Shown here: one piece after another, positions 47,188 to 56,222 of the stretch | Layout: each line of letters starts with the position of its first letter | How positions within the stretch are numbered: position 1 is the stretch's first letter | Position numbers and translations under genes: made by a program | Source of the DNA: Bradyrhizobium sp. CIAT3101 | GTDB lineage: Bacteria; Pseudomonadota; Alphaproteobacteria; Rhizobiales; Xanthobacteraceae | Length of the DNA stretch: 64,000 nucleotides | NCBI RefSeq assembly: GCF_029714945.1 | Contig: NZ_CP121634.1 | Span: 4,237,001 to 4,301,000, forward strand | Direction of reading: 5' to 3' | The notes under the pieces: generated by a model | Databases searched by the model: none | Seen by the model: the letters and a program-made list of their open reading frames with translations, nothing else | Told to the model about the DNA's origin: nothing

Positions 47188-47948
47188 GCCTGGAAGCCTG
47201 CGACGGCACTTCCCGGTCGAGGCACGCCGCGCCTTCCCGCAAGCGAACGGTCAACCAGCTCGTGCGCGACAAGATCGGTGACGTCGATGAGTTTCTTGCC
47301 GGTTTCGATATCCGAGATCAGCGGCAGCTCGGTGCAGGCAAGAATGACATGATCCGATTTCAGCCCCTCGACGAGGGTCTGGAGGCGCGGCCGCAGCGAG
47401 GGATCGCGACTTCCGAGACGTTTCACGTCGAGAATGAGATTGTGCAGCTCCGCGGCGTTGGACGGGGTCTCGACCGCGACGATGTCCTGGAGCGACTGGT
47501 AGGCAGACCACGGTCCAAGGCTTGTGACCGGCGCGGCACCCAGAAGGGCTATGCGCTCGACACGGTGGCGTGCGACCCAGGCGGAGAGCGCGGATTGGAA
47601 TGACACGAACTCTCCCGGCAGGCCGAGCGAAAGGATGCGCGGAGCGAACAGATTGAGTGTATTGCAGGCGATGGTATAGGCATCCGCCTGGACCGCTATC
47701 GCGGCGATCGTCTGCTTCAGGCTGTGCCAGACGATTTCTTCGTTTTCTTCGAGGTCCATCGACAGGCCCAGTGTGGGCTCCGACAAGACGACCACGCGCG
47801 GGGCGTCGAGGTCTCCGCGGAAATCGCCGCCAAAAAGCGTCTGGTTGCGGGCAAGAACCTTGCTCCAAAGATCGATTCCGGCCTCTGGGCCCGAACCGGC
47901 GACAATCCCGATCGATGCGCGCGTTGCCCCTTCTGTCGTCGGCTTCAT
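47184..47948 (-). CDS. Aspartate/glutamate racemase family protein
   Basis: 254 residues. Two catalytic cysteines expected of cofactor-independent racemases are in ACNTLN (first half) and ACTELP (second half), and the N-terminus IGIVAGSGPEAGIDLWSKVL matches the family phosphate/substrate loop. It would interconvert D- and L-aspartate or a similar acid, feeding or drawing on the asparaginase product. First gene of a two-gene unit. Confidence 0.9.
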   Translation of the reverse strand: MKPTTEGATRASIGIVAGSGPEAGIDLWSKVLARNQTLFGGDFRGDLDAPRVVVLSEPTLGLSMDLEENEEIVWHSLKQTIAAIAVQADAYTIACNTLNLFAPRILSLGLPGEFVSFQSALSAWVARHRVERIALLGAAPVTSLGPWSAYQSLQDIVAVETPSNAAELHNLILDVKRLGSRDPSLRPRLQTLVEGLKSDHVILACTELPLISDIETGKKLIDVTDLVAHELVDRSLAGRRGVPRPGSAVAGFQA

Positions 47949-48129
47949 AGTGTCGGCCTTGCTTGCATGGTTTGTCTTCGTAGATCGTCTTTCGCGACCT
48001 CCAAGCCAATTTCGCTTTCTGTCGCTTGATGATGCGAAACGATGCTAGAAGCGCGCCAGAGAGCGCAGCCATGCAGAGCGGGTCTCGAGAGTCCCGACGG
48101 GATCAATTCTCCAGCCTGGTTCTGGCTCG

Positions 48130-48163
48130 CCTGCCGCGGCGGCGCATCGCCGCGGCGGGCAGG
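48130..48163 (-). terminator. Strong GC-rich hairpin after the oxidoreductase gene
   Basis: Nine-base-pair perfect stem GCCGCGGCG/CGCCGCGGC with a six-base loop, extended by CTGCC/GGGCAG with a mismatch. It begins five bases after the minus-strand stop at 48168. There is no T-run, so it may be a transcript-end stabiliser or a factor-assisted terminator. Confidence 0.45.
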
Positions 48164-48167
48164 CCGG

Positions 48168-49247
48168 TTACGGCCTGATCACCGTCATGTTGAACGGGCC
48201 GGCGTTGGCGGCGGCATAGGCGACGGCCTCGTTGGCGTGGTCGAGGTCGAAGGCCTTCGTCTCGTACTGATCGAGGCGCAGGAGCCCCGCGCGGACCATC
48301 GCGATGAGGCGGATGGCTGCATCCGGCGGATACATCCAGACCCCGTGGATGGTGATGCATTCACGCATGATCCAGTTGTAGGGCAGCTCCAGGCCCGGGC
48401 CGCCCTGCATGTTGACGCCGCCCATCAGCACCACGCGCCCGTAGGGGCGCACCGTCATGATCGCGGCGCGCACCACATTCGTCGAGACCGAAGGGGGCAT
48501 GATGTCGAACACGCAATCGATCGGGCCGGGTGCTGCGCGCTTCATGCTCTCGCGATCGTCGGCCTCGTTGCCCGAAAGCTTCACCGGCTTGACGCGCTCG
48601 CCGTAGCGACGCACGAACTCGGCGAGCATTTTCTCGTTGCGCCCCGGCGCCACGACCCAGGCCGCGCCCATCGCCAGCGCCACCGCCACCGCGGCGGTAC
48701 CGAAATTGCCGGTCGCGCCGCTCACCAGCACGGTCTCGCCGAATTGGAGTTTTGCGGCCAGGAAGCCGCCATAAGGCACGAGCATGGTGCTGAGCGCGCA
48801 CCATTGTGCGGCTTCGGCGTCCGTGACCCGGCCGAGCCGCTTCACGTTCTCAGTCGGCAGCCGCATCTGCTCGGCAAAGGAGCCGTGGCGAAAATATTTC
48901 TGCAGCCGCATGCCGCCGTCGCCGCGCGCGCTCACGCCCTGCAGCGTGATGTCGGGCGCAATTGCGTCGTCGCGCGAGCGCACGGTTGGATCGCACAGCA
49001 CCCAGTCGCCGACGGCAAGCTTGGTCGCGTCCGGTCCGAACGCGCGCACGCGGCCGACGCCGCCGGCGCCTGGGACCACCGGCAGGTCGAGGGCGTATTT
49101 GCGCTCGCCGCTCAACACCTCGTTCGTATAGGACAACACGCGGGTGGACACGATATCGACGATCACCTCGCCGGTGCCGAGCACCGGGTCGGGCACGTTC
49201 TCGATCGCGAGCGGGGATCCGAAGGATTTGAGCACGGCAGCTTTCAT
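48168..49247 (-). CDS. Zinc-independent MDR-superfamily alcohol dehydrogenase/quinone-oxidoreductase-like protein
   Basis: 359 residues. N-terminal GroES-like part with VVPGAGGVGRVRAFGPD, where the catalytic GHE zinc motif is replaced by GAG; nucleotide-binding part with VSGATGNFGTAAVAVALAMGA. The missing zinc ligands argue for a reductase (enone, quinone) rather than a classic alcohol dehydrogenase. Divergent from an HTH regulator gene 109 bases away, which probably controls it. Confidence 0.85.
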   Translation of the reverse strand: MKAAVLKSFGSPLAIENVPDPVLGTGEVIVDIVSTRVLSYTNEVLSGERKYALDLPVVPGAGGVGRVRAFGPDATKLAVGDWVLCDPTVRSRDDAIAPDITLQGVSARGDGGMRLQKYFRHGSFAEQMRLPTENVKRLGRVTDAEAAQWCALSTMLVPYGGFLAAKLQFGETVLVSGATGNFGTAAVAVALAMGAAWVVAPGRNEKMLAEFVRRYGERVKPVKLSGNEADDRESMKRAAPGPIDCVFDIMPPSVSTNVVRAAIMTVRPYGRVVLMGGVNMQGGPGLELPYNWIMRECITIHGVWMYPPDAAIRLIAMVRAGLLRLDQYETKAFDLDHANEAVAYAAANAGPFNMTVIRP

Positions 49248-49356
49248 ATGGTCACCTCATTGTGGGGTGATGGGCATATGGACCGCTTGTCGCGCGCCGG
49301 GAAGGCCTGGTATTATCCTAGTACTCGATAAGCCCTCCATCCGCGGGGATACATCC

Positions 49357-50130
49357 ATGGCCGACCCACGCCGCGTCGAATTCGGCGATTTCCTGCGCTC
49401 CCGCCGCGAAAAGCTGTCGCCGAAGACGGTCGGCCTTCCCGTAGGCCAGCGGCGGCGCACCGCAGGGCTGCGCCGTGAGGAAGTCGCCCAGCTCGCCGGC
49501 ATCGGCGTCGACTGGTACATCCGGCTCGAGCAGGGCCGCACCGTCAGTCCGTCGGTCACGACCGTCGATGCGCTGGCGCGCGCGCTGCGCCTCAGCAAGA
49601 CCGAGCATGCGCACCTCAAGGACCTCGCGCGCGACGGCGACAGGCGTCCCTTCACTCGCGAGGCAGTGCCGCCGCCGATCCTGCGCCTGGTCGAGAGCTT
49701 GCCGCACCCGGCCTACATCACCGGGCGGCGCTGGGATGTGCTGGCGTGGAACGCGGCCGCCGAGGAGATCTTCGCGTTCGGCCGGCTGCCGGAAGAGGAT
49801 CGCAACACGCTACTCCAGATGATGACCAACAAGAAGACGCGAAAATCCTACGGCGCGGGCTGGGCCGATGTGGCCAAGCGCATGGTCGCGATGTTTCGCG
49901 CCACCCACGACGTCTGGGCCGGCGATCCCGCCTTTGCGGAATTGCTGACGCGCTTGCGCGAAGGCAGTCCCGAATTCGTCAAATGGTGGGGCGCGCATGA
50001 GGTGCACGGCACCCTGTCGGGCCGCAAGACCATGACCCATCCGACCAAGGGCGTGCTGCATTTCGAGCACACCAGCTTTCAGGCCAATGATGATCCCGCG
50101 CTGAAGCTCGTGATCTACACGCCGGTGTAG
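49357..50130 (+). CDS. HTH transcriptional regulator with MmyB-like ligand domain
   Basis: 257 residues. XRE-type DNA-binding domain at about 10-80 (RRRTAGLRREEVAQLAGIG, WYIRLEQGRTVSPS) and a C-terminal MmyB-type PAS-like domain (TGRRWDVLAWNAAAEEIFAF) that binds fatty-acid-like ligands in known members. Start at ATG 49357. Divergently transcribed from the oxidoreductase gene, a very common arrangement in which the regulator represses its neighbour. Confidence 0.9.
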   Translation: MADPRRVEFGDFLRSRREKLSPKTVGLPVGQRRRTAGLRREEVAQLAGIGVDWYIRLEQGRTVSPSVTTVDALARALRLSKTEHAHLKDLARDGDRRPFTREAVPPPILRLVESLPHPAYITGRRWDVLAWNAAAEEIFAFGRLPEEDRNTLLQMMTNKKTRKSYGAGWADVAKRMVAMFRATHDVWAGDPAFAELLTRLREGSPEFVKWWGAHEVHGTLSGRKTMTHPTKGVLHFEHTSFQANDDPALKLVIYTPV

Positions 50131-50208
50131 GGTCGGGTGAACCGCTTTGCGAAACGATGAAGTTTCGGAGTAGGTTCGTCATCGGATACACCGGGGTGGG
50201 CTTGGACA

Positions 50209-51267
50209 GTGACTGGCACGAAACGAACGCGCGAGGGAAGCGGCCGGGTCAAGCTCGAGGCGGTTGCAAGTGCTGCGAATGTCTCGACGGCCACCGTGTC
50301 GCGGGTGTTCAACGAGCCGGACAAGGTCTCCGAGGCGATCCGGGAGCGCGTGAAGGAGGCGGCGCGCGCGCTCAACTGGATTCCCAATGCGGCGGGCAGG
50401 GCGCTTGCGTCGAGCCGGACGCACATCATGGGCGCGATCATCCCGACGCTGGACAACGAGATCTTCGCGCGTCAGATCGGTGGCATGCAGGCCGTCTTCA
50501 GCAATGCCGGCTTCACGCTGTTTCTGGGCTGCTCCAATTACGACCCGCTCGAAGGCTTGCGGCAGGCGGAGGCCATGCTCGCGCGGGGCGTGGAGGCGAT
50601 CGCGCTCGTCGGCGAGAACCATCCCGCGGAGCTGTTCGCGGCGCTGAAGGCGCGCGACATTCCCTATGTCGTCACATACTCCTACAGCAAGCTGTCCGAG
50701 CACCCCTGCATCGGGTTCGACAATCGCGCCGCCTTCACCCGGATTACGGATCATCTGCTCTCGCTCGGCCATCGCCGCTTCGCAGGCATCTTCCAGCCGG
50801 TGGCGAACAACGATCGTGTTGCGGCGAGGCTTGCCGGCGTGAGGGACGCGCTGGCGGCTGCGGGTCTGCAACTGTCGGACGACAATTTGCTGATCGGTCC
50901 TTCGACCCTGGAATTCGGCGCCGAGAGTTTTTCGCACTTGATGACACGGCAAGGAGAGGCGCGACCGACGGCGATCGTTTGCGGCAACGACAACATCGCG
51001 CTCGGCGCATTGATGGCCGCCAACACGCTCGGCCTGACAGCGCCCAGGGATTTTTCGATCACCGGGTTCGACGATCTCGCGATCTCGTCGCGTTTCGCCC
51101 CACGCCTGACCACCATGAAGGTCGACAACCAGGCCATCGGCACGTTGGCCGCCAATCAGCTTCTCGCAGTCGTTGCCGGCCGCCAGGCTGGCCCGCAGTC
51201 CGAAGAGGTCGTTCCCGTGCTGCAGGTGCGGGACAGCTCCGGCCGCTGGTCCGAAGATCGCGCGTGA
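50209..51267 (+). CDS. LacI-family transcriptional regulator
   Basis: 352 residues. The LacI helix-turn-helix VKLEAVASAANVSTATVSRVFNEPDKVSEA with hinge helix NAAGRALASSRT is followed by a periplasmic-binding-protein-like sensor domain (VRDALAAAGLQL, CGNDNIALGALMAANTLGL). Start is GTG 50209. It is just upstream of a solute-binding protein gene whose promoter contains a classic LacI-type palindrome, so it most likely controls that gene. Confidence 0.93.
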   Translation: MTGTKRTREGSGRVKLEAVASAANVSTATVSRVFNEPDKVSEAIRERVKEAARALNWIPNAAGRALASSRTHIMGAIIPTLDNEIFARQIGGMQAVFSNAGFTLFLGCSNYDPLEGLRQAEAMLARGVEAIALVGENHPAELFAALKARDIPYVVTYSYSKLSEHPCIGFDNRAAFTRITDHLLSLGHRRFAGIFQPVANNDRVAARLAGVRDALAAAGLQLSDDNLLIGPSTLEFGAESFSHLMTRQGEARPTAIVCGNDNIALGALMAANTLGLTAPRDFSITGFDDLAISSRFAPRLTTMKVDNQAIGTLAANQLLAVVAGRQAGPQSEEVVPVLQVRDSSGRWSEDRA

Positions 51268-51381
51268 TATCCGGCCGGGGAAGGGTGCCCCGCTGGTGGG
51301 CTCGCGAGATGGCTGGTCTGCACGAAGCTAAAGCCGAAGCATCTTATTGAAAGACAGGGGAAAACGGCTCTTCCGGCAAAA

Positions 51382-51410
51382 TTGACACCCTGCATGTAAG
51401 CGCTTACAGA
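51382..51410 (+). promoter_or_regulatory. Sigma-70-type promoter overlapped by the LacI operator
   Basis: TTGACA (51382-51387) and, 17 bases later, TACAGA (51405-51410). The -10 element is weak, but the -35 is perfect. The operator occupies most of the spacer and part of the -10 element, so bound repressor would block RNA polymerase. Confidence 0.6.
51395..51408. promoter_or_regulatory. LacI-type operator palindrome
   Basis: TGTAAGCGCTTACA is a perfect 14-base palindrome with the central CG step used by LacI/GalR-type repressors. It lies 71-84 bases upstream of the binding-protein start codon and is probably the target of the adjacent LacI-family regulator. Confidence 0.85.
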
Positions 51411-51478
51411 AGCCGCGGCTCATTGCCATAAGCGTAACGAGCGTTTCGCAGGGAAGCGCCACGGGAGGACATGCGGGA

Positions 51479-52876
51479 ATGCGGGTTGGTCTGTCGAAAA
51501 CATTGAACGGCTGCGCGGTCGCAGTGACGCTTCTGCTGAGCTCCTTCGCGGCGTCGCCGGCGGCGCACGCCGAAGAGAAACTCGTGGTCTGGTGGAACAA
51601 GGGCTTCTATTCGGCCGAAGAGGACGCGCTGCTGCAGGCGATCCACAAATTCGAAGCCAAGACCGGCGTGAAGGTCGAGCTGTCGCAATATGCGACGCAG
51701 GACATCATTCCGAAGACCGTCGCTGCGCTCGATTCCGGTACGGTGCCGGATGTCGCCTATGCCGACACTTTCAACTTCCAGAGCGTCGGCAAATGGGCGG
51801 CCGAAGGCAAGCTCGAAGACCTCAGCTCCGTGCTGACGCCGCTCAAGGACCAGTTCGACAAGACCGCACTCGAGACGGTGATGCTCCAGAACGAGCAGAC
51901 CAAGAGCAAGGGCTATTACGCCTTCCCCGTGAAGCAGGCGACGCTGCATCTGCACTATTGGAAAGACATGCTCGAGGAGGGCGGTCTCAAGGAAAGCGAC
52001 ATCCCGAAGGACTGGAAAGGCTTCTGGTCATTCTGGTGCGACAAGGCGCAGCCGGCGGTCCGCAAGGCGAGCGGCAAGCGCGTCTACGGCATCGGTCTGC
52101 CGATGGGCGTGGACAGCAGCGACAGCCTGATCGGCTTTCTGACTTTCGCCGAGGCCTACAACGTCGTCATGGTCGACGACAGCGGCAAGCTGCTGCTCGA
52201 CGATCCCAAGGTGAAGGCCGGTCTCGTTGCCGCGCTGAGGGACTATACCGATATCTACAAGAAGGGCTGCGTCCCGTCGTCCGCGACGAGCTGGAAGGAT
52301 GCCGACAACAACGTCGCCTTCCACAACAAGACGACGGTGATGACCTTCAACCCGACCATCTCGATCCCCGGCAAGTGGCTGGATGACTCGACCAACCAGA
52401 CCCTGACCGCCGAGCAGCGGGACGAGGCCAAGAAGAACTACGAAGAGCGCATCCGGACGCTACCCTGGCCGAGCAAGCCGGACGGCACGCCGATGCACAC
52501 CCGCAGCTCGGTCGTGGTCGGCGTGATCTTCCAGCAGGCGAAGAACAAGGCGCGCGCCAAGGAGTTCGTGCAGTTCCTGCTTCAGGACGAAAACCTCCAG
52601 CCGTACGTCGAAGGCGCGCTGGGCCGCTGGTTCCCGGTGAAGACCGCTGCCGTGAAGTCGGCGTTCTGGAACGGCGACGAGCACCGCAAGATCCTGCGCG
52701 ACCAGTTCGCAGCCGGCGTCGGCGGCTACGAGATGACGCGGAACTATAAGTTCACCACGGTTAACAACGAGAACGTCTGGGCGAAAGCCACGATCCGTGT
52801 GGTGCTCGACAAGGTGCCGCCGGAACAGGCCGTCGACGAGATGATCGACCGCATCAAGAAGATCGTCAGCGAATGA
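51479..52876 (+). CDS. Carbohydrate-type ABC importer solute-binding protein (SBP_bac_1)
   Basis: 465 residues, signal peptide ending at AAHAEE, mature start KLVVWWNKGFYSAEEDAL, then FPVKQATLHLHYWKDMLEEGG typical of the sugar-binding cluster. Start ATG 51479 follows GGGAGGAC with a ten-base spacing. No permease or ATPase genes are near, so the partners are elsewhere or this is an orphan binding protein. Followed by a stem-loop and a DapA-family aldolase gene in the same direction. Confidence 0.93.
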   Translation: MRVGLSKTLNGCAVAVTLLLSSFAASPAAHAEEKLVVWWNKGFYSAEEDALLQAIHKFEAKTGVKVELSQYATQDIIPKTVAALDSGTVPDVAYADTFNFQSVGKWAAEGKLEDLSSVLTPLKDQFDKTALETVMLQNEQTKSKGYYAFPVKQATLHLHYWKDMLEEGGLKESDIPKDWKGFWSFWCDKAQPAVRKASGKRVYGIGLPMGVDSSDSLIGFLTFAEAYNVVMVDDSGKLLLDDPKVKAGLVAALRDYTDIYKKGCVPSSATSWKDADNNVAFHNKTTVMTFNPTISIPGKWLDDSTNQTLTAEQRDEAKKNYEERIRTLPWPSKPDGTPMHTRSSVVVGVIFQQAKNKARAKEFVQFLLQDENLQPYVEGALGRWFPVKTAAVKSAFWNGDEHRKILRDQFAAGVGGYEMTRNYKFTTVNNENVWAKATIRVVLDKVPPEQAVDEMIDRIKKIVSE

Positions 52877-52884
52877 CATCTGGC

Positions 52885-52915
52885 GTCCGCAGCAGCGCGT
52901 GTTGCCGCTGCGGAC
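52885..52915 (+). other. Intercistronic stem-loop after the solute-binding protein gene
   Basis: Nine-base-pair perfect inverted repeat GTCCGCAGC/GCTGCGGAC with a 13-base loop, nine bases after the stop codon and without a T-run. It probably protects the binding-protein mRNA while allowing some read-through into the aldolase gene. Confidence 0.55.
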
Positions 52916-52992
52916 TCCCCCTTGCCATTGATCTATACTCGCGAGCGGGCAGCGAAACCGCTGCCATGCTCGCCACTCTTTGGAGCTAGCCT

Positions 52993-53925
52993 GTGACCAT
53001 CGCTCTCAAGGGCATCATTCCCGTGATGCTGACGCCATTCACCGAGGCGAAGACGATCGACTATTCCGGCCTCGAAAGGCTGATCGAGTGGTATATCGCC
53101 AACGGTGCCGACGCATTGTTCGCGGTCGCTCAGTCGAGCGAAATGCAGTTCCTGACGCTGGACGAACGCGTCGAGCTGGCGCGGTTCGTCGCCAGGACGG
53201 CTGCCGGCCGGCTTCCCGTCATCGCGTCCGGCCACATCAGCGAATCCAGGGAAGACCAGCTCACCGAGCTGACGTCGATCGCGAAGACGGGCGTCGATGG
53301 ACTGGTGCTGGTGACCAACCGTCTCGCGTCCCTCGATCTGGCGGGGGCGAATTTCACCGACAATGTGGCCTGGCTGCTCGACAGGCTCCCCAGGGACATG
53401 ACCCTCGGTCTTTATGAATGCCCGGCACCGTTCCGCCGGCTGCTCTCCGACGATGAGCTGGCCTTTTGCGCAGACAGCGGCCGCTTCGCAATTCTCAAGG
53501 ACGTTTCGTGTGACCTTCCGACCGTGCAGCGCCGGGTCAAGCTGACGAACGGCTCGCCGCTCCGGATCGTCAACGCCAATGCCGCGATCGCCTTCGACGC
53601 GATGAAGTCGGGGGCTCCCGGATTCACCGGTGTGTTCACGAACTTCCACCCCGACCTCTACAAATGGCTGCTGACGCAGCACCAGAAGCATCCGTCGCTG
53701 GCGAATGAGCTGTCGGTCTACCTCGCGCTGGCCGCGATGGCGGAGCCGATGGGCTATCCGAAACTGGCCAAGCTCTATCATCAGCGGCTCGGCACCTTTT
53801 CCTGCATCGAGAGCCGGGCGGTCGATTTCGACATTCGCGAGCGCTTCTGGGCGCTCGATGCATTGATCGACAAGATCGTCGAGGGGCAGCAGTCGTTCCG
53901 CGCGAAGATCGCAGCCGCGGGCTGA
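52993..53925 (+). CDS. DapA/NanA-family aldolase (dihydrodipicolinate-synthase-like)
   Basis: 310 residues, TIM barrel of the class I aldolase family. The Schiff-base lysine K169 (FAILKDVS) and the catalytic tyrosine Y141 (LYECP) are conserved; the Thr-Thr pair of true DapA is replaced by Ser-Ser in AQSSE, so lysine biosynthesis is unlikely. A role in breaking down a sugar acid or keto acid imported by the adjacent binding protein is plausible. Start is GTG 52993 with GGAGC upstream. Confidence 0.88.
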   Translation: MTIALKGIIPVMLTPFTEAKTIDYSGLERLIEWYIANGADALFAVAQSSEMQFLTLDERVELARFVARTAAGRLPVIASGHISESREDQLTELTSIAKTGVDGLVLVTNRLASLDLAGANFTDNVAWLLDRLPRDMTLGLYECPAPFRRLLSDDELAFCADSGRFAILKDVSCDLPTVQRRVKLTNGSPLRIVNANAAIAFDAMKSGAPGFTGVFTNFHPDLYKWLLTQHQKHPSLANELSVYLALAAMAEPMGYPKLAKLYHQRLGTFSCIESRAVDFDIRERFWALDALIDKIVEGQQSFRAKIAAAG

Positions 53926-53995
53926 GCACGACGCGCTCTCGAAAGGACCGCGATCGTCACGTCAGGCCGTCGATGATATCGACGCGCCTGCGACC

Positions 53996-55231
53996 CTAGC
54001 TGCCGCGCCCTGATTGAGGCACCGATGGCCAGGGGCTCTTCGGGGCGGCCGTCGCCGGCGGGCAATTTGCCTCGAGCTGCGTCCATGCCGTTGCCAGGCC
54101 CGTCATGTCGATGTCGAACTTGGTCGTGTCCGCCGTTTCGTCCTGCTGCCGCAGGGTCTCCCGGACATGCAGGGAGCGGGACGCCATGATCGCCCTGAAC
54201 GTGCCGAAATCGAGCGAGCCGCTCCACATTTCGTATTTGCCGGCCCGCACCGATAATCCTCCGGCTTCCTCGTTGGGAGCCGCGTCCGCTGCCATCATGA
54301 TCGTGCGTTTGCCGACCGCGGCCTCATCGATCTCGGCCGCGAACATCAGCGGCACGCGATTCTTGTTGTTGCAATACAGGCGCCATTCCATCGTTCGGAA
54401 CGGCGGGCCGTTGTCGTTCTTCAGCGTCGCGAACTTGCTGATGTAAGGCCGGGCTCCCTTCTCCAGCCGCCACATCGTCTCGGCAAGCGGTCGCGTGTCG
54501 ATCCCGAACCGATACAGTTCGGCGCGCGTCAGCACGTGCAGGTTTTCGAACTTCACGGTCCGGATCAGATCATCGAGCTCGCGGCTGATCCCCATCGCGG
54601 CAACATAGGCGGTGCGATCGCGGTCACCGCTCGCCGTTCGACGCCGCCTGAACTCGGCGATCACTTCCGGGGACGGATGGCCGTGAATGGCAAAGACGAG
54701 CCTGGAGTTATGGACCGCCAGCGCAGCGTCAGGGGCCACCTCGCGCGACGTCGCGCCGAGGAAGAGGTAACCGCAGGCCGAGTTGCACATCGCATGGTAG
54801 GTGGTCAACTCGGCCTCGACTTCGCCAGCTGCGTTCTTCGTCTTCAGACATGCGGCGTCCACCTGCGTGCCCGCTGCACAGGCCGTCGCGATGGTCTGGC
54901 CGACCCGCGCGACCGCCTTGCGGGCGCGCAGCAGCCGCCCGATGACATAGGACTGCTCCACATTGCCGCCCGGCGAATGGAGATAGATCGGACGCTGCGT
55001 GTCCTTGACGCCGGCGAGGAAGCGGCGAACGCGGGATGCCGCGTCATTATCGACCTGGCCCTCGATCGCGATCCAGCGATCGCAGCCCGGCCCGCACGCG
55101 TCCGGGGACCCTTTGGCAAGGTAGATCGTCAGCCTGGAGGCAAACCCCGCGATCTCGGCCGGTGTCTGTTCTGCACGCGATGTGCCGGGGAGCGAGAGCA
55201 CGGCCACGAGGAGCAAAATGCGGGCAAGCAT
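53996..55231 (-). CDS. Exported ClpP/SppA-fold protein of unknown function
   Basis: 411 residues with a signal peptide (cleavage near SRAEQ). The domain at about 50-180 has the ClpP/crotonase-type features: PIYLHSPGGNVEQSYVIGRLL, a nucleophile-like serine S151 in CNSACGYLFLGA and a histidine H174 in AVHNS. Several cysteines suggest disulfides. The C-terminal ~170 residues form a separate beta-rich region of unknown fold. Start taken at 55231; the frame extends to 55426 without a signal. Divergent from the transglutaminase-like gene. Confidence 0.7.
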   Translation of the reverse strand: MLARILLLVAVLSLPGTSRAEQTPAEIAGFASRLTIYLAKGSPDACGPGCDRWIAIEGQVDNDAASRVRRFLAGVKDTQRPIYLHSPGGNVEQSYVIGRLLRARKAVARVGQTIATACAAGTQVDAACLKTKNAAGEVEAELTTYHAMCNSACGYLFLGATSREVAPDAALAVHNSRLVFAIHGHPSPEVIAEFRRRRTASGDRDRTAYVAAMGISRELDDLIRTVKFENLHVLTRAELYRFGIDTRPLAETMWRLEKGARPYISKFATLKNDNGPPFRTMEWRLYCNNKNRVPLMFAAEIDEAAVGKRTIMMAADAAPNEEAGGLSVRAGKYEMWSGSLDFGTFRAIMASRSLHVRETLRQQDETADTTKFDIDMTGLATAWTQLEANCPPATAAPKSPWPSVPQSGRGS

Positions 55232-55403
55232 GAACTGACGGGACCAGACGCAGTGAAAGATACGTGCCGACGTTACAGGATGATCGGATAGGTCACAACT
55301 TTTAGTGGCATGTTGGGATGCCGCGAGCTTATTGTGTCGCAAGCGGGGATCGATCCCTTCCGTTGACGAGCCCGCGCATGGATTTGCCGCCGACAGGCCC
55401 GTG

Positions 55404-56222
55404 ATGCGTGAACCTGCGACTTCCAACTATTACGCCGGCCACAGTGCGCTTACCGATCCCGGCGCTTATGCCAATTTGATTGGCGGCCTCGCGCTGGATA
55501 TTCCAGCCTTGTGTCGCATCCTGCACGGACTGCTGATCCATGAGGCCTGGATCGAGAGGCAGGGCTTCGACCCTGCTGCGTTCTCCGGTCAAAGCCGTGC
55601 CACGCTGCCTGTGTCCAAACGTCTGGATCAACTTCTGGCGATCGACCCGGGACCGCTGACGATCGCGCGACCGGGCGAGTCGAGAGCCCTGGCGACGTGC
55701 CGGGATTACGCATTGATCTTATGCGCCGTTCTTCGCCAGCACGGCGTGCCGGCCCGCGTCCGCTGCGGCTTCGGCAGTTACTTTACAGGGCATCCCTATC
55801 ACGATCACTGGGTGTGCGAGTATTGGGCGCGGGATGAACAACGCTGGGTCTTGGTCGATGCGGAGCTCGACGAGCCGCACCGCAACCTCCTCCAATTCGA
55901 TTTTGAACCAACCGATGTTCCGCGTACGGCGTTCATCACCGGTATCGAGGCGTGGCAACGATGCCGAGCCGGCGCGATCGATCCCGCGCAGCTCGGCCAT
56001 GGCACGACCTCCGGTTTGTTCTTCGCGCGCGTCAACCTGGCGCGCGATCTGCTCGCGCTCGCCAAGAAGGAAATCTCGCCATGGGACACGTGGCGTGCGG
56101 CGCGCGAACCGCATCTCGAGCTGGATGAGGCCGCTCTGTTGCTCTGGGATGGTCTGGCGCAGCGGGGCGAGGAGGGCGCCGTCGATATCGCGCCGTCGTT
56201 GAGCGCTCCGCCCTGGCTCTAA
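55404..56222 (+). CDS. Transglutaminase-like cysteine-fold protein
   Basis: About 272 residues, no signal peptide. The papain-like triad of the transglutaminase fold is present: C99 in LATCRDYALILCAVLR, H135 in PYHDHWVCEYW and D152 in WVLVDAEL. Such proteins may be proteases, amidases or deamidases; the substrate is unknown. ATG 55404 chosen (GTG 55401 equally possible); longer versions reach back into the divergent promoter region. Confidence 0.8.
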   Translation: MREPATSNYYAGHSALTDPGAYANLIGGLALDIPALCRILHGLLIHEAWIERQGFDPAAFSGQSRATLPVSKRLDQLLAIDPGPLTIARPGESRALATCRDYALILCAVLRQHGVPARVRCGFGSYFTGHPYHDHWVCEYWARDEQRWVLVDAELDEPHRNLLQFDFEPTDVPRTAFITGIEAWQRCRAGAIDPAQLGHGTTSGLFFARVNLARDLLALAKKEISPWDTWRAAREPHLELDEAALLLWDGLAQRGEEGAVDIAPSLSAPPWL

